This document shows positions 9,955-19,420 of a stretch of DNA of 64,000 nt, in pieces. This stretch comes from Streptomyces sp. NBC_00239 (GTDB lineage Bacteria > Actinomycetota > Actinomycetes > Streptomycetales > Streptomycetaceae). The position numbers were made by a program, and so were the translations under genes. Positions within the stretch are counted from its first letter, which is position 1; each line of letters begins with the position of its first letter. The stretch is taken from NCBI RefSeq assembly GCF_036194065.1, contig NZ_CP108095.1:2418001-2482000 (forward strand). The letters run 5' to 3'. The notes beneath the pieces were generated by a model. It had not been told where the DNA came from. It saw only the letters and a program-made list of their open reading frames with translations, and did no database searches.

Positions 9955-11835
9955 TCACCAACGGACGCGGCTGCGAAGGCCCGTGAACCCATACGCGCAC
10001 AACAGGACCGTGAGCGACAACGCCAGCGCCGTTCCCACGGGTTGGGCCAGCATCCGGATGGCGCCGAGCACCAGGCGGTCCGCCTCGTGCGGCCAGTGCG
10101 CCCACGCCAGGCTCCGCAGCCGGGCCGCCACTCCCGAGGTCTCGTAGGCCGACGGCCCGGCAAAGGCCCTGCGTACGAGGGGAACCATCAGCACGGGCAC
10201 GGCGAGGACGGCGGCCAGTCCGGCGGCGGCGGAGCGGAAGACGCCGGAGGCGAGGACGCCCGCCCACGCGCACCCGACCAGCAGGCCGGCCCAACTCGCC
10301 GCCGGGGACAGCCACTCCCGGGGGACCCGGACCAGGTCGGTGTCGAACACCAGCCGCAGTGCGGCCGCGTCGGCGAGGACCGCGAGGGTCCCGATCAGCA
10401 GGGCCAGGACGGCCGAGAGCACCAGCTTGGCGGTGAGCAGCCCGAGCCGGCGGGGCACCGTCCCGCGGTCGGCGGCGAGCGCGGGGTAGCGGTACTCCTC
10501 GCCGAAGGCGAGCGCGCCGAGCAGGCCCGCCCCGAGGACCGCGGGCGGCAGCGGCAGGTACGCCGGCCAGGCCGCAGCCAGCCGCGGCTGCGGCAGGCCC
10601 CCGGAGCGCGCCGTGAACAGGGCGAGCAGCACGGAGAGCGCCACGGATACGGCCGTGACCACGGCCACGGTCCCGGTCCCCGAGGCCCGCCGCAGTTCGT
10701 AGCGGAAGGGCCGGAGCGGGCCGCCGACCCTGCGCACCGTCGAGGCGGGCCGGACCGGACCGGCCCCGGTGCGCGGGGCGCCGGATCCGGGCCGGTCCGC
10801 GGCACGTCCGTCGCCGCCGGGCCCGGGCGCCGGCGGTTCCCCCGGCACGGCGTGCCCCGCCGGGTCCGGCGCGTGGCCCCGCGCCGCGGTCTGCGCCGCC
10901 TCCGCGGCCGGGCCACCCGCGCCGCCGTCAGGGCCGGCGCCGGGGCGCGGTACGGGCAGGGGGCCCGCGTCGCCCGTCTCGTCGGCGAGCTGGTGGACGA
11001 GGACACCGTTCAGGAAGGCCGTCTCGCCGACCTCCGCGCAGCTGCTGCCGTAAACGGACAGTCGGTTGCCGCCCTCCTCGACGACCTCGACGGACCGCTG
11101 CGCGGCCCGCGCCTCCCGGCCGAGCAGCGCGGCGAGTCGCGGGGCGTGCGGGGTCCGGACCGCGACCCGGGGGCGCAGCCGGGTCCGGGCGAACTCCGTC
11201 GCCTCCTGGTCGGCGACGAGCCGCCCGCCGTCGATGACGACGACGCGGTCGGCGCTGCGGGCGGCCTCCTTCGCGTCGGCCGTGGTGAACAGGACGGCGC
11301 CGCCGAGTTCGGCGTGGCCGCGCAGCAGGCCGTGCAGCCAGCTCTGCTCGCGGGGGGCGAGGCCGGCGGTGGGCTCGTCGAGCAGCAGCGTGCACGGGTC
11401 CGCGAGCAGCGCCGCGGCCAGCCCCAGCCGCCGGTCCATGCCCGCGGACAGCGAGCCGAGCCGCTGGTCGCGCAGTCCGGCCAGGCCGACCACGTCCAGC
11501 ATCTCGTCGGCCCGGGAGCCGGGGACGCCCACCGCGGCGCACAGCATCCGCAGCTGGCTGCGGACGGTCCGGGACGGATGCCCGGGCACGTCGCCCAGCA
11601 GGACCCCCACCTCGCGGGAGGGGTGGGCGATCCGGTGCAGGGGGCGGCCGCGGAAGTATGTGACGCCGCGGCCCGCATCCAGTTCGAGCATCAGCCGGAG
11701 CGCGGTGGTCTTGCCCGCACCCGGATCACCGAGCAGGGCGGTCACCCTCCCGGGCCGGGCCTCGAAGGTGAGGTCGTCCACGGCGGGCGGGAGGTCTCTG
11801 CGGGGGGCACTGGTCAGTCCGATGGCCTGGAGCAT
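9955..11835 (-). CDS. ABC transporter, ATPase and permease fused in one chain
   Basis: A 626-residue protein. Residues 1 to about 230 form an ABC ATPase: Walker A GDPGAGKTT near residue 36, a degenerate signature SLSAGMDRR, Walker B TLLLDEPT. Residues about 290-370 are a Pro/Gly/Ala-rich linker. Residues about 375-626 contain around six hydrophobic segments, an ABC-2-like membrane domain that includes AFGEEYRYPALAADRG, the GEE...L pattern seen in ABC-2 exporters. This suggests a half-transporter with both functions in one chain. The substrate cannot be inferred. The gene stands alone between a FadR-type regulator and a NUDIX gene on the same strand. Confidence 0.75.
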   Translation of the reverse strand: MLQAIGLTSAPRRDLPPAVDDLTFEARPGRVTALLGDPGAGKTTALRLMLELDAGRGVTYFRGRPLHRIAHPSREVGVLLGDVPGHPSRTVRSQLRMLCAAVGVPGSRADEMLDVVGLAGLRDQRLGSLSAGMDRRLGLAAALLADPCTLLLDEPTAGLAPREQSWLHGLLRGHAELGGAVLFTTADAKEAARSADRVVVIDGGRLVADQEATEFARTRLRPRVAVRTPHAPRLAALLGREARAAQRSVEVVEEGGNRLSVYGSSCAEVGETAFLNGVLVHQLADETGDAGPLPVPRPGAGPDGGAGGPAAEAAQTAARGHAPDPAGHAVPGEPPAPGPGGDGRAADRPGSGAPRTGAGPVRPASTVRRVGGPLRPFRYELRRASGTGTVAVVTAVSVALSVLLALFTARSGGLPQPRLAAAWPAYLPLPPAVLGAGLLGALAFGEEYRYPALAADRGTVPRRLGLLTAKLVLSAVLALLIGTLAVLADAAALRLVFDTDLVRVPREWLSPAASWAGLLVGCAWAGVLASGVFRSAAAGLAAVLAVPVLMVPLVRRAFAGPSAYETSGVAARLRSLAWAHWPHEADRLVLGAIRMLAQPVGTALALSLTVLLCAYGFTGLRSRVRW

Positions 11836-11951
11836 CGCTTCTCTCGCGGGGGGTGAGACCGCTCTGCGGCACGGTGAATACCACAGAAAGATAACGCGAT
11901 ATGTCCGATTTTTGACGTAACTTGGCCAGCCACCCGCCGAGTGTCGGTCCG

Positions 11952-12713
11952 TCAGACCTCGGGCCGCAGCATCGGGGGGTTCAGCACGGTGGCCCCGCCC
12001 GCCCGGAACAGCTGGGCCGGCCGGCCGCCCTGCCGGGTGGTGGTCCCGCCGGCCGGAACCAGGAACCCCGGGGTCCCGGTCACCTTCCGGTGGAAGTTGC
12101 GCGGATCGAGCGCCACGCCCCAGACCGCCTCGTACACCCTGCGCAGCTCGCCCACCGTGAACTCCGGCGGACAGAACGCGGTGGCGAGCGAGGAGTACTC
12201 GATCTTCGAGCGGGCGCGCTCCACGCCGTCGGCGAGGATCTGCGCGTGGTCGAAGGCCAGCGCTGCGGGGCCATCGGCGTCCGCGTCGAAACCGCCCTCG
12301 GCGTCCAGGAGTTCACCGACCGGTGCCCACCGGGCGCTGTTGGCGTCGCCGCCGGCCCGCGGGGCCGGCAGGTCGGGGGCGAGGACCAGGTGCGCCACGC
12401 TGACCACCCGCATCCTCGGGTCCCGCTTGGGGTCCCCGTAGGTGGCGAGCTGTTCGAGGTGCGCGCCGTTGCCCGCGCCGGGTTCGGCGGGGTCGTGGGC
12501 GCACAGGCCGGTCTCCTCGGCGAGCTCTCTGGCGGCCGCGGCCGCCAGGTCCTCCTCGCCGCGGACGAAGCCGCCGGGCAGCGCCCAGCGCCCCTGGAAC
12601 GGCTGCTCGCCCCGGCGGACCACCAGCGCGCAGAGCGCGTGCCGCTGCACGGTGAGCACGACCAGATCGACGGTGACAGCGAAGGGCGGATAGGCCGACG
12701 GGTCGTAGGGCAT
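11952..12713 (-). CDS. NUDIX-winged-helix protein, NrtR-like regulator
   Basis: A 253-residue protein. The N-terminal NUDIX domain has a complete signature (G, five residues, E, seven residues, RELAEETGL) spanning GFVRGEE to ETGL near residues 47-70. The C-terminal winged helix (FTVGELRRVYEAVWG, LDPRNFHRKV, GRPAQLFR) is that of the NrtR family, ADP-ribose-sensing repressors of NAD metabolism. The intact catalytic box means enzymatic activity is possible; many NrtR proteins have lost it. Start chosen at ATG 12713: a good -10 element ends six bases before it, implying a leaderless transcript. The frame is open to 12776 but lacks a ribosome site there. No NAD-synthesis gene adjoins. Confidence 0.82.
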   Translation of the reverse strand: MPYDPSAYPPFAVTVDLVVLTVQRHALCALVVRRGEQPFQGRWALPGGFVRGEEDLAAAAARELAEETGLCAHDPAEPGAGNGAHLEQLATYGDPKRDPRMRVVSVAHLVLAPDLPAPRAGGDANSARWAPVGELLDAEGGFDADADGPAALAFDHAQILADGVERARSKIEYSSLATAFCPPEFTVGELRRVYEAVWGVALDPRNFHRKVTGTPGFLVPAGGTTTRQGGRPAQLFRAGGATVLNPPMLRPEV

Positions 12714-12719
12714 GACGCG

Positions 12720-12748
12720 ATCATAGTCGTCTGCCTGACGATAAACAG
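12720..12748 (-). promoter_or_regulatory. Leaderless promoter and candidate operator of the NUDIX/NrtR-like gene
   Basis: Minus strand: -10 TATGAT (12725-12720), 17-bp spacer, weak -35 CTGTTT (12748-12743). A perfect inverted repeat TCGTC-N5-GACGA (12727-12741) lies inside the spacer. The ATG follows the -10 by six bases, so the transcript would begin at or next to the start codon. Placement suggests autoregulation. Confidence 0.5.
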
Positions 12749-12785
12749 TCCTTTGGTGATCCCCTTCACCAGGCACCGCACGGTT

Positions 12786-14948
12786 TCAGACACCCAGCTG
12801 CAGCGCATCGGCGGCCTCCTCCACCATCCCGAGACCCAGCCTGCTGACGCGCACCGCGAACGGCTCCCCGGCGACCCGCAGCCCGGCGAGCCGTACGGCC
12901 CCCAGGGGTGCGCCGGCGACCGGCGCGAGGGCCACCGTCCCGGCGGGCGCATCCGGGCGGATTCCCGCCAGTGCGACGAGTACGTGGATGCCCGCCGCGG
13001 CCGCGACCGCCGCCGGGCGGCACGCCGCCGGGTGCGGCAGCGGGGCGCTCCCCGCGGTGCGCTGCGCGGCCCCGTACATCTCGGGGAGCCGGTGCCCGAA
13101 GAACTCTGCGGCGTCCATCAGCCCGCGCAGCAGGGATCCGGCCTCCTTCTCGAACCCGGCGGCGGCCAGCCCCGTCACGGCGACCGCCGTCTCGTGCACC
13201 CGCACGGCCCCGGAGCGGTGGCCGAAGGGATTGTGGCCGGGCTCCTTCGCGCCCAGGCCGCGCAGGCCCCAGCCGCAGTCCATGGCGGGGGCGCCGAGGA
13301 GTCTGGCGAGCTGTTCGGTGCGCACCCGGTCGAGGAGGCCCGGTGCGTGCCGGCCGCCGCCGAGCAGCCCGGTGTCGAGGAGGTGGGCGGCCGCCCCGCT
13401 CAGGTAGGGCAGCGGCCGGCCGTCGGGGTGCACGGCCGCCGCGGGCCGGCCGCCGGAGAGGTCGTCGGTCCAGAACGCCTCGCGGAACCGCTCGCGCTGG
13501 GCCGCCGCCCAGTCCCGAAGCTCCCGCGCCCCCGGGCGGCCGCACTCCTCCAGCAGGTCGGCGCCGAGCAGCGCGGCCCGGTGGGCGTGGGCCTGCGTCT
13601 CGCAGCGCCGCGGCCCGTCGGCCGGATCGGCGAGCAGGTCGCCGTCGGCGGTTCTGCGCAGCCAGTCCAGGCAGCGTTCGGCGGCCGGCAGCAGCGCCGC
13701 GACCTCCACTTCGGGCATCCCCCACCGTCTGGCCTCGGCGAGGACGGCGGGGAAGGCCAAGGTGGCCTCGGTGCCCGTGCAGCCCGGTGGCAGCTGGGGA
13801 CCGCCGCCGCGCCGCGGGCCGGGGATCTTCCCGGTGTCCGCGCCCCGGCCGCCGGTCTGGGTACGGGCCAGGGTCCGCAGGGTCGCCGCGGCCAGTCCCG
13901 TGCCCAGGGGCAGGGCCATCCTGGCGGCCCACAGCGACTCGGCGGGGGCCAGGCCGCAGCGCCAGGGCACGCCGGCCGCGACGAAGGCGTCGGCCGGCTC
14001 CTGCGGGTCCCGGAGCAGCAGGGCGCGCAGGTCATCGAGGCTGGTGCGGAAGTAGGCCTCGACCCGGGGGTCGTCGCCCTCGGCCCGGGCCGCGGACAGG
14101 GTCCCAGTGAGCTGTCCGGCGGGGATGCGCGGGGCGCGGTCCTGTGCGGTGCGCAGCTCGATGGTGCGGGACTCTCCGGGTGCCAGCTCCAGCTCCCAGC
14201 GCAGCAGTCCCAGGGCGGCGAGCGCGTCGTCGGGTGCGGGCTCGGCCGTGGTCACGGCCTGGGCGGCGCCGCGGCTCCAGCGCAGTCCGGCAGCGTGCAC
14301 GGCGGCGGGCAGTTCCGGCCCGGCGCGGCCGGCGGCCACCGCGCCGAGTTCGGCGAGATCGGTGCCGAGGGAGATCTCGACGGGCAGCCGCAGTCTGCGG
14401 CTCGCGTGGCTGCGCAGGGTGATGCGCTCGGTGCCGTCGGCGTGCCGGACCCGGTCCACGGTGATGTCGGGGTCGGGTCCCGGGTCGGCTCCGCTGCGGA
14501 CGATGGCGGTGAATCCGGCCCGGTCGGCGCCGAGGCTTCGGCCCTGCACCGCGACGGGGTCCCGCCCGGCGACCCGCAGCAGGCAGCGCGAGAGCAGTCT
14601 GCGGCCGGACCGGTAGATCCCGTCGAGTCCGCGCCCGGTGAGCTGTCCGTGCTCGGGCGAGATGGCGAGGCAGGGTGCCGCGACGCAGATGAGCGCCGCG
14701 TGCACGGGCGGGAGTTCGGCGGCGGGTTTGCGGGGCGGGCCGCCGCGCGGGGTGGGTCCGTGGCCGCCGGGAGGCGGCCCCGAGGAGGGTCTGCGGGCGG
14801 GGGGAACAGGGTGGGGCATGCGTCGCCTTGTCTGCGCTCCGGACGGTTCGGCTGGGCGGCGGCGCGGCAGGGCCCCCTGCACCACAAAGCTGAACGCGTC
14901 CGCGGCGGGCGGGGTCACGGCCCGGACGCGGACCCGGTGCCGGGTCAT
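12786..14948 (-). CDS. Glycogen debranching-type protein (amylo-alpha-1,6-glucosidase-like)
   Basis: About 720 residues. The N-terminal part (from roughly residue 85, [22 protein letters not shown]) matches the glycogen-debranching N-terminal domain. The C-terminal half is an (alpha/alpha)6-type region with segments such as [32 protein letters not shown] and GWGLRGLG, as in GH-type debranching or trehalose/glucan hydrolases. Substrate not known. The ATG at 14948 overlaps the upstream DUF4192 stop (ATGA), favouring coupled translation. An alternative ATG at 14819, preceded by AAGG, would remove 43 residues; codons just before it (CCA, GGA, ACA, AGG, CGA) are unusual for this genome, so that start is a real option. 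Confidence 0.7.
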   Translation of the reverse strand: MTRHRVRVRAVTPPAADAFSFVVQGALPRRRPAEPSGAQTRRRMPHPVPPARRPSSGPPPGGHGPTPRGGPPRKPAAELPPVHAALICVAAPCLAISPEHGQLTGRGLDGIYRSGRRLLSRCLLRVAGRDPVAVQGRSLGADRAGFTAIVRSGADPGPDPDITVDRVRHADGTERITLRSHASRRLRLPVEISLGTDLAELGAVAAGRAGPELPAAVHAAGLRWSRGAAQAVTTAEPAPDDALAALGLLRWELELAPGESRTIELRTAQDRAPRIPAGQLTGTLSAARAEGDDPRVEAYFRTSLDDLRALLLRDPQEPADAFVAAGVPWRCGLAPAESLWAARMALPLGTGLAAATLRTLARTQTGGRGADTGKIPGPRRGGGPQLPPGCTGTEATLAFPAVLAEARRWGMPEVEVAALLPAAERCLDWLRRTADGDLLADPADGPRRCETQAHAHRAALLGADLLEECGRPGARELRDWAAAQRERFREAFWTDDLSGGRPAAAVHPDGRPLPYLSGAAAHLLDTGLLGGGRHAPGLLDRVRTEQLARLLGAPAMDCGWGLRGLGAKEPGHNPFGHRSGAVRVHETAVAVTGLAAAGFEKEAGSLLRGLMDAAEFFGHRLPEMYGAAQRTAGSAPLPHPAACRPAAVAAAAGIHVLVALAGIRPDAPAGTVALAPVAGAPLGAVRLAGLRVAGEPFAVRVSRLGLGMVEEAADALQLGV

Positions 14949-16225
14949 TCCCCGCTCCCGGCGGTGCGCTGCCGCGGGATGCGGCCGGAGCGGGGCTGTC
15001 GGCCGGCCGGTGCGCCTGTCCCCGGACGGGTCCGCGGCCCCGCCTTCGCGGCGCCGCCCGGGCGCCTGTGGGGCGGCGGGGCGGCGTGCGGCTGCTCGCG
15101 ACGGCGGCGCTCCTCGCGCAGACACTCCCGCAGGGTCTCGGGGTCGAGTTCCGCGTTGCAGGCGTGGTGCAGCAGCTCGGCGAAGCGGTAGTCGGGATCG
15201 GCCCGCAGGGCCAACGAGAGGGCGATCCGGGCGTACGGTTCGTCACCCGTCGACCAGGCCACCCAGCCGACCAGGCTGAGCGGGGCCGCGGCGTGCTCCT
15301 CGTACCCCTCCACGCAGCGCCGGGCGAGGGCCCGCCACAGCCGCAGTGCGGGCAGCGCCTCGGGGCCCTCCATCCATTCGGCGGCGATGTCGCGGATCTC
15401 GCGGTCCTGGAGCCCGAGGACGAGCGCGGCGGCCTCCGCGTCCTCGACGAGTGCGTCGTCCCAGTCGTCGGAGGCGGGTCCGCCGTCGGCGGGCGGCGCC
15501 TGCGCGAAGCGCGTCAGCACCTTGCCCGCGAGGGCGATCGTCTCGGCTCCCACCTGGGTCCGGGTGACGCCGTCCAGCATGCGGGGCACCAGCTCCGCGG
15601 CGGCCCGGTCCAGGGCGTGTCCCTGGGCCGTCGCGGCGGCGCCCCGCAGCGGTGCCAGCCGGCCCTCCAGCTCGCGCAGGGAGCCGCGCACCCGGATGCC
15701 GGCGTAGGTGGCGGCCGCGGCCATCACGGAGGTGCCGGGCATGGCCAGGGGCCTGCCCTCGGGCGGGCAGCAGCGCCGGTCGGGGCAGCAGTAGGACCAG
15801 TACGCGCCGCCCGAGATGCACAGCGCTTCGAGCACGGGCACGTCGAGGGCTCCGCAGGCGATCCGGACCTGCTGCGCGAGGGGCCGCAGCCGCTCCATCA
15901 CCTGCTGTCCGCTCTCGTCGGGGCCCGGTTCCCGGCAGAGGAACACGACGATGCCGTCGGGGCGTCCGCCGCGGCGGACGCTGCCTCCCACGAGGCAGTC
16001 GGCCACCTGCGCGGCGAGCTCCTCCCACTCCCCCGGCGTGCGGGGGATTCCGACGCGCAGCCGACCGCCGAACCGGCCGCCGGGCCCGTGCACGGCGACC
16101 ATCACGAGCGAATCGCTCGGATGGAATCCGACCATGTAGGGCAGGGCGTCCGCGAGCTCGCCGGGGCTGCGCAGGGTGATCTGTTCGGCGGAGCGGGGCC
16201 CCGCACATTCGTGGTTCTGAGTCAT
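14945..16225 (-). CDS. DUF4192 domain-containing protein
   Basis: A 426-residue actinobacterial protein. The opening [26 protein letters not shown] is the hallmark of DUF4192, a family of unknown function. A cluster of cysteines near residues 150-165 (RRCCPPEG region, with YCCP before it) could bind metal or form disulfides. The last 60 residues are Arg/Pro-rich and probably disordered. The stop codon overlaps the downstream debranching gene. The gene is divergent from recQ; the 111-bp gap holds the DnaA-box pair. Confidence 0.85.
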   Translation of the reverse strand: MTQNHECAGPRSAEQITLRSPGELADALPYMVGFHPSDSLVMVAVHGPGGRFGGRLRVGIPRTPGEWEELAAQVADCLVGGSVRRGGRPDGIVVFLCREPGPDESGQQVMERLRPLAQQVRIACGALDVPVLEALCISGGAYWSYCCPDRRCCPPEGRPLAMPGTSVMAAAATYAGIRVRGSLRELEGRLAPLRGAAATAQGHALDRAAAELVPRMLDGVTRTQVGAETIALAGKVLTRFAQAPPADGGPASDDWDDALVEDAEAAALVLGLQDREIRDIAAEWMEGPEALPALRLWRALARRCVEGYEEHAAAPLSLVGWVAWSTGDEPYARIALSLALRADPDYRFAELLHHACNAELDPETLRECLREERRRREQPHAAPPPHRRPGGAAKAGPRTRPGTGAPAGRQPRSGRIPRQRTAGSGE

Positions 16226-16263
16226 GGGCCGACGGTCCCGCGGACGGGCACTCCGGCGAAACC

Positions 16264-16287
16264 CCTGTGGATAAAGTTATCCACAGG
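16264..16287. promoter_or_regulatory. Inverted pair of consensus DnaA boxes
   Basis: TGTGGATAA (16266-16274) and TTATCCACA (16277-16285) are both exact matches to the classical DnaA box TTATCCACA, in opposite orientation and 2 bp apart. Flanking CC/GG extends this to a 24-bp perfect palindrome apart from the central AG. It lies between the divergent DUF4192 and recQ starts, 50 bp before the recQ ATG, far from the usual dnaA-gyrB origin neighbourhood. Confidence 0.7.
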
Positions 16288-16336
16288 CTGGTGGGCCCAT
16301 TCGCGCGATGTCAGGGGCATCGGGTTGCATGGGGGC

Positions 16337-18496
16337 ATGAACGCAGACCTCAGGGCCACGGCCGATTCCGTACTCGCCCGCCTCGTCGGAGATTCCACGG
16401 GCGCCGCCCGGCTGCGCGAGGACCAGTGGCGGGCGATCGAAGCCCTCGTCGCGGACAAGCGCCGGGCACTCGTCGTACAGCGCACCGGGTGGGGCAAGTC
16501 GGCGGTGTACTTCGTCGCCACCTCGCTCCTGCGCGCGGCGGGCAGCGGGCCCACGGTGATCGTGTCCCCCCTGCTCGCGCTGATGCGCAATCAGGTGGAG
16601 GCGGCGGCGCGGGCCGGCATCCGCGCCCGGACCATCAACTCCTCGAATCCGGAGGAGTGGGAGTCGATCCAGGCGGAGGTCGCCGCCGGCGAGGTGGACG
16701 TCCTGCTGGTGAGCCCCGAGCGGCTCAACAATCCGGAGTTCCGCGACCAGGTGCTGCCGAAGCTGGCCGCCGCCACCGGGCTGCTGGTCGTCGACGAGGC
16801 GCACTGCATCTCCGACTGGGGGCACGACTTCCGCCCCGACTACCGGCGGTTGCGCACGATGCTCGCCGATCTGCCGCCGGGCGTGCCCGTCCTGGCGACG
16901 ACGGCCACGGCCAACGCCCGCGTCACGTCCGACGTCGCGGAGCAGCTGGGCACGGGGGCCGGGACGGACGCGCTGGTGCTGCGCGGGCCGCTGGACCGCG
17001 AGAGCCTGAGCCTTGCCGTGCTGCCGCTGCCCGATGCGGCACACCGGCTGGCGTGGCTCGCCGACCACTTGGACGAGCTCCCCGGGTCGGGGATCGTCTA
17101 CACCCTGACGGTGGCCGCCGCCGAGGAGGTGACGACCTATCTGCGGCACCGGGGCCACACGGTCGCCTCGTACACGGGCAAGACGGAGAACGCGGACCGC
17201 ATGCAGGCGGAGGAGGACCTCCAGGCCAACCGGGTCAAGGCGCTGATCGCGACGTCCGCGCTGGGCATGGGCTTCGACAAGCCCGACCTCGGGTTCGTGG
17301 TGCACCTGGGCTCGCCGTCCTCCCCGATCGCCTACTACCAGCAGGTCGGCCGCGCCGGCCGCGGCGTCGAGCACGCCGAGGTGCTGCTGCTGCCCGGCCG
17401 CGAGGACGAGGCGATCTGGCAGTACTTCGCATCGGTCGCCTTCCCGCCCGAGGAGTTGGTCCGCCGGACGCTGGACGTACTGGCCCGGGCGGACCGGCCG
17501 ATGTCGCTGCCCGCGCTCGAACCGCTCGTCGACCTGCGGCGCACCCGGCTGGAGGCAATGCTCAAGGTGCTGGACGTCGACGGGGCTGTGCACCGGGTCA
17601 AGGGCGGGTGGACGGCCACCGGCGAGCCCTGGGTGTACGACGCGGAGCGGTACGCCTGGGTGGCCCGGCAACGGGCCGCCGAACAGCAGGCGATGCGGGA
17701 CTACGCGTCGACCACCGGCTGCCGGATGGAGTTCCTGCGCCGCCAGCTCGACGACGAGGGCGCCGCGCCCTGCGGGCGCTGCGACAACTGCGCGGGCGCC
17801 CGGTACACGGCCCAGGTGTCCGCCGGCGCCCTGGACAACGCGCGTGGCGAGCTGGGCAGGCCGGGCGTGGAGCTGGAGCCGCGCCGGATGTGGCCCACCG
17901 GGCTGGCCGCGGTCGGAGTGGACCTCAAGGGCCGGATCCCCGCGGGCGAACAGGCCGCCACGGGGCGGGCGCTGGGCCGGCTGTCGGACATCGGGTGGGG
18001 CAACCGGCTCCGTCCGCTGCTCGCCCCTCAGGCCCCCGACCAGCCGATTCCGGACGATGTCGCGCAGGCTGTGGTGGAGGTCCTCGCCGACTGGGCTCGG
18101 GGGCCCGGTGGTTGGGCCTCGGGTGCGGCCGACGCCCCGGCCCGCCCGGTGGGCGTCGTCGCGGTGCCCTCGCGGACCCGGCCGGTGCTGATCGGCTCGC
18201 TCGCCGCGCGGATCGCGGAGATCGGCCGCATGCCGCTGCTGGGCAGCCTCGCGTACGCGGCGGACGTGCCGGGCTACGGGCTGCCCTCGTCCAACAGCGC
18301 CCAGCGGGTCCGGGCGCTGCACGAGGTGCTGTCGGTGCCCCCGGAGCTTGCCGAGGCGCTCGCGCAGGCCTCGGGTCCGGTGCTTCTGGTCGACGACCGG
18401 TCGGAAAGCGGCTGGACCCTCGCGGTGGCCGCGCGGCTGCTGCGCACGTCGGGAGCAAAGGCGGTGTTTCCGCTGGTCCTTGCGGTCCAGCCGTAG
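16337..18496 (+). CDS. recQ: RecQ-type ATP-dependent DNA helicase with C-terminal phosphoribosyltransferase-like motif
   Basis: A 719-residue superfamily 2 helicase. Walker A RTGWGKS (residues 49-55), DEAH (153-156) in [15 protein letters not shown], motif III TTATAN, motif [12 protein letters not shown] zinc-binding RecQ-Ct follows, with Cys462, Cys479, Cys482 and Cys485 (CGRCDNC). The last 40 residues contain [13 protein letters not shown], which resembles the PRPP-binding loop of type I phosphoribosyltransferases (ComF-like). No HRDC domain is seen. The ATG at 16337 is chosen; the upstream open frame to 15068 is antisense to DUF4192. RecQ unwinds forked and recombination intermediates. Confidence 0.88.
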   Translation: MNADLRATADSVLARLVGDSTGAARLREDQWRAIEALVADKRRALVVQRTGWGKSAVYFVATSLLRAAGSGPTVIVSPLLALMRNQVEAAARAGIRARTINSSNPEEWESIQAEVAAGEVDVLLVSPERLNNPEFRDQVLPKLAAATGLLVVDEAHCISDWGHDFRPDYRRLRTMLADLPPGVPVLATTATANARVTSDVAEQLGTGAGTDALVLRGPLDRESLSLAVLPLPDAAHRLAWLADHLDELPGSGIVYTLTVAAAEEVTTYLRHRGHTVASYTGKTENADRMQAEEDLQANRVKALIATSALGMGFDKPDLGFVVHLGSPSSPIAYYQQVGRAGRGVEHAEVLLLPGREDEAIWQYFASVAFPPEELVRRTLDVLARADRPMSLPALEPLVDLRRTRLEAMLKVLDVDGAVHRVKGGWTATGEPWVYDAERYAWVARQRAAEQQAMRDYASTTGCRMEFLRRQLDDEGAAPCGRCDNCAGARYTAQVSAGALDNARGELGRPGVELEPRRMWPTGLAAVGVDLKGRIPAGEQAATGRALGRLSDIGWGNRLRPLLAPQAPDQPIPDDVAQAVVEVLADWARGPGGWASGAADAPARPVGVVAVPSRTRPVLIGSLAARIAEIGRMPLLGSLAYAADVPGYGLPSSNSAQRVRALHEVLSVPPELAEALAQASGPVLLVDDRSESGWTLAVAARLLRTSGAKAVFPLVLAVQP

Positions 18497-18710
18497 CCGG
18501 ATGCGTCGGACCCGGTGTGGCGGGGCAAGGATTATGAAACACATACCGGCCGAATCCGGTCGGTCGAGTCAATTGCTCGTTGCCGCGCGCTGACGGGCCA
18601 CGCAAGAATTGGGGTGCTCCCGCACGGCTCGTCGGCACTGCCACTGCCGCGCCGCGGCGCGCCGTCACTCAGCCGTGCCCGTCACCGGGCGTGCAGCCGA
18701 AGGGAGAACC

Positions 18711-19340
18711 GTGACCTTCGGATTCGCTCCGTCCTCAGCGGCCTCGATACCCGGGTCCGCCAGTGCCGCCAGCCGTCACGGGCGGCTACTGGAACCCGCG
18801 GAATGGGCGTCCGCGGGCATCCCGCTGCTGACCAATCCGCGCGAGGTCGTCAGCGGTCTGCACGCCCGCCACACCCCGGGGCCCGCGACGGCCGTGATCG
18901 CCGTGCTCGACCCCGACGAACGCCTGGTCGCCAGCGCCTCGTTCACCCAGCGGACGCTGTCCGCGGACGGCTGGGAGTACCGCAACGCGCTGCTGTCGCG
19001 GCTGCGCCGGGTGCTCCCGCACGATCTGCGCCGGCGCACCCCGGTGCGGACCGCGGTGCTGCTCTACTGCCGTGAGGGCGATGAACGGTGGACCGAGGAG
19101 GACGGCGCCTGGATGTGGGGGCTGCGCGACGCCTGCACCCTGCACGGGCTGCGCTGCGGCGCGTACATCACGCTGACCCAGGGCGGCTGGCAGGTCCTCG
19201 GCGAGGGCCGGGGCGGCCGTCAGCCTGGCTTCGGATCGGCGCCGGTGCGCCTGGGCGACACCGCTCTCGACGCCGCGTCGCTCACCCCGCGGACCGGCGG
19301 CGGGGCTGCGGAGGCGCTGCGCCGCACGGCGGCGCGCTGA
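18711..19340 (+). CDS. Conserved hypothetical protein, possible degenerate RadC/JAB fold
   Basis: A 209-residue protein I do not recognise by name. The order AVIAVLDPDERLVASAS ... RTAVLLYCREGDERWTEEDGAWMWGLRDA ... GLRCGAYITLTQGGW follows the strand-helix layout of RadC/JAB domains. The metal ligands of that family (HNHPSG and the later Asp-His) are absent, so it would be inactive as a peptidase. This is weak fold recognition by eye. The GTG start has GAAGGGAGA in front. The gene follows recQ by about 215 bp and converges on the next gene. Confidence 0.6.
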   Translation: MTFGFAPSSAASIPGSASAASRHGRLLEPAEWASAGIPLLTNPREVVSGLHARHTPGPATAVIAVLDPDERLVASASFTQRTLSADGWEYRNALLSRLRRVLPHDLRRRTPVRTAVLLYCREGDERWTEEDGAWMWGLRDACTLHGLRCGAYITLTQGGWQVLGEGRGGRQPGFGSAPVRLGDTALDAASLTPRTGGGAAEALRRTAAR

Positions 19341-19365
19341 CGCGAGGCCGCAGCCGGACGTCGAG

Positions 19366-19412
19366 CGCCCGGCCGTAACCGGGCGGTCCCGCCACGAGGG
19401 CGCGGCGGGACC
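19366..19412. terminator. Two tandem hairpins between converging genes
   Basis: Hairpin one: CGCCCGG (19366-19372) / CCGGGCG (19379-19385). Hairpin two: GGTCCCGCC (19385-19393) / GGCGGGACC (19404-19412). Both are perfect stems in the 80-bp gap between converging genes, so each may serve one direction. Confidence 0.65.
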
Positions 19413-19420
19413 ACAGAGCG

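Noticed and set aside
11891..11902. Near-palindrome ATAACGCGATAT upstream of the ABC gene
   Set aside because: Two mismatches in 12 bases and no regulator to assign; AT-rich promoter sequence alone could explain it.
11922..15191. 1089-codon plus-strand open frame
   Set aside because: Antisense to the NUDIX, debranching and DUF4192 genes; high GC leaves few stops in this frame. No motifs.
15068..16336. Upstream extension of the recQ frame
   Set aside because: Runs antisense through DUF4192 with no helicase similarity; ATG 16337 begins the conserved protein.
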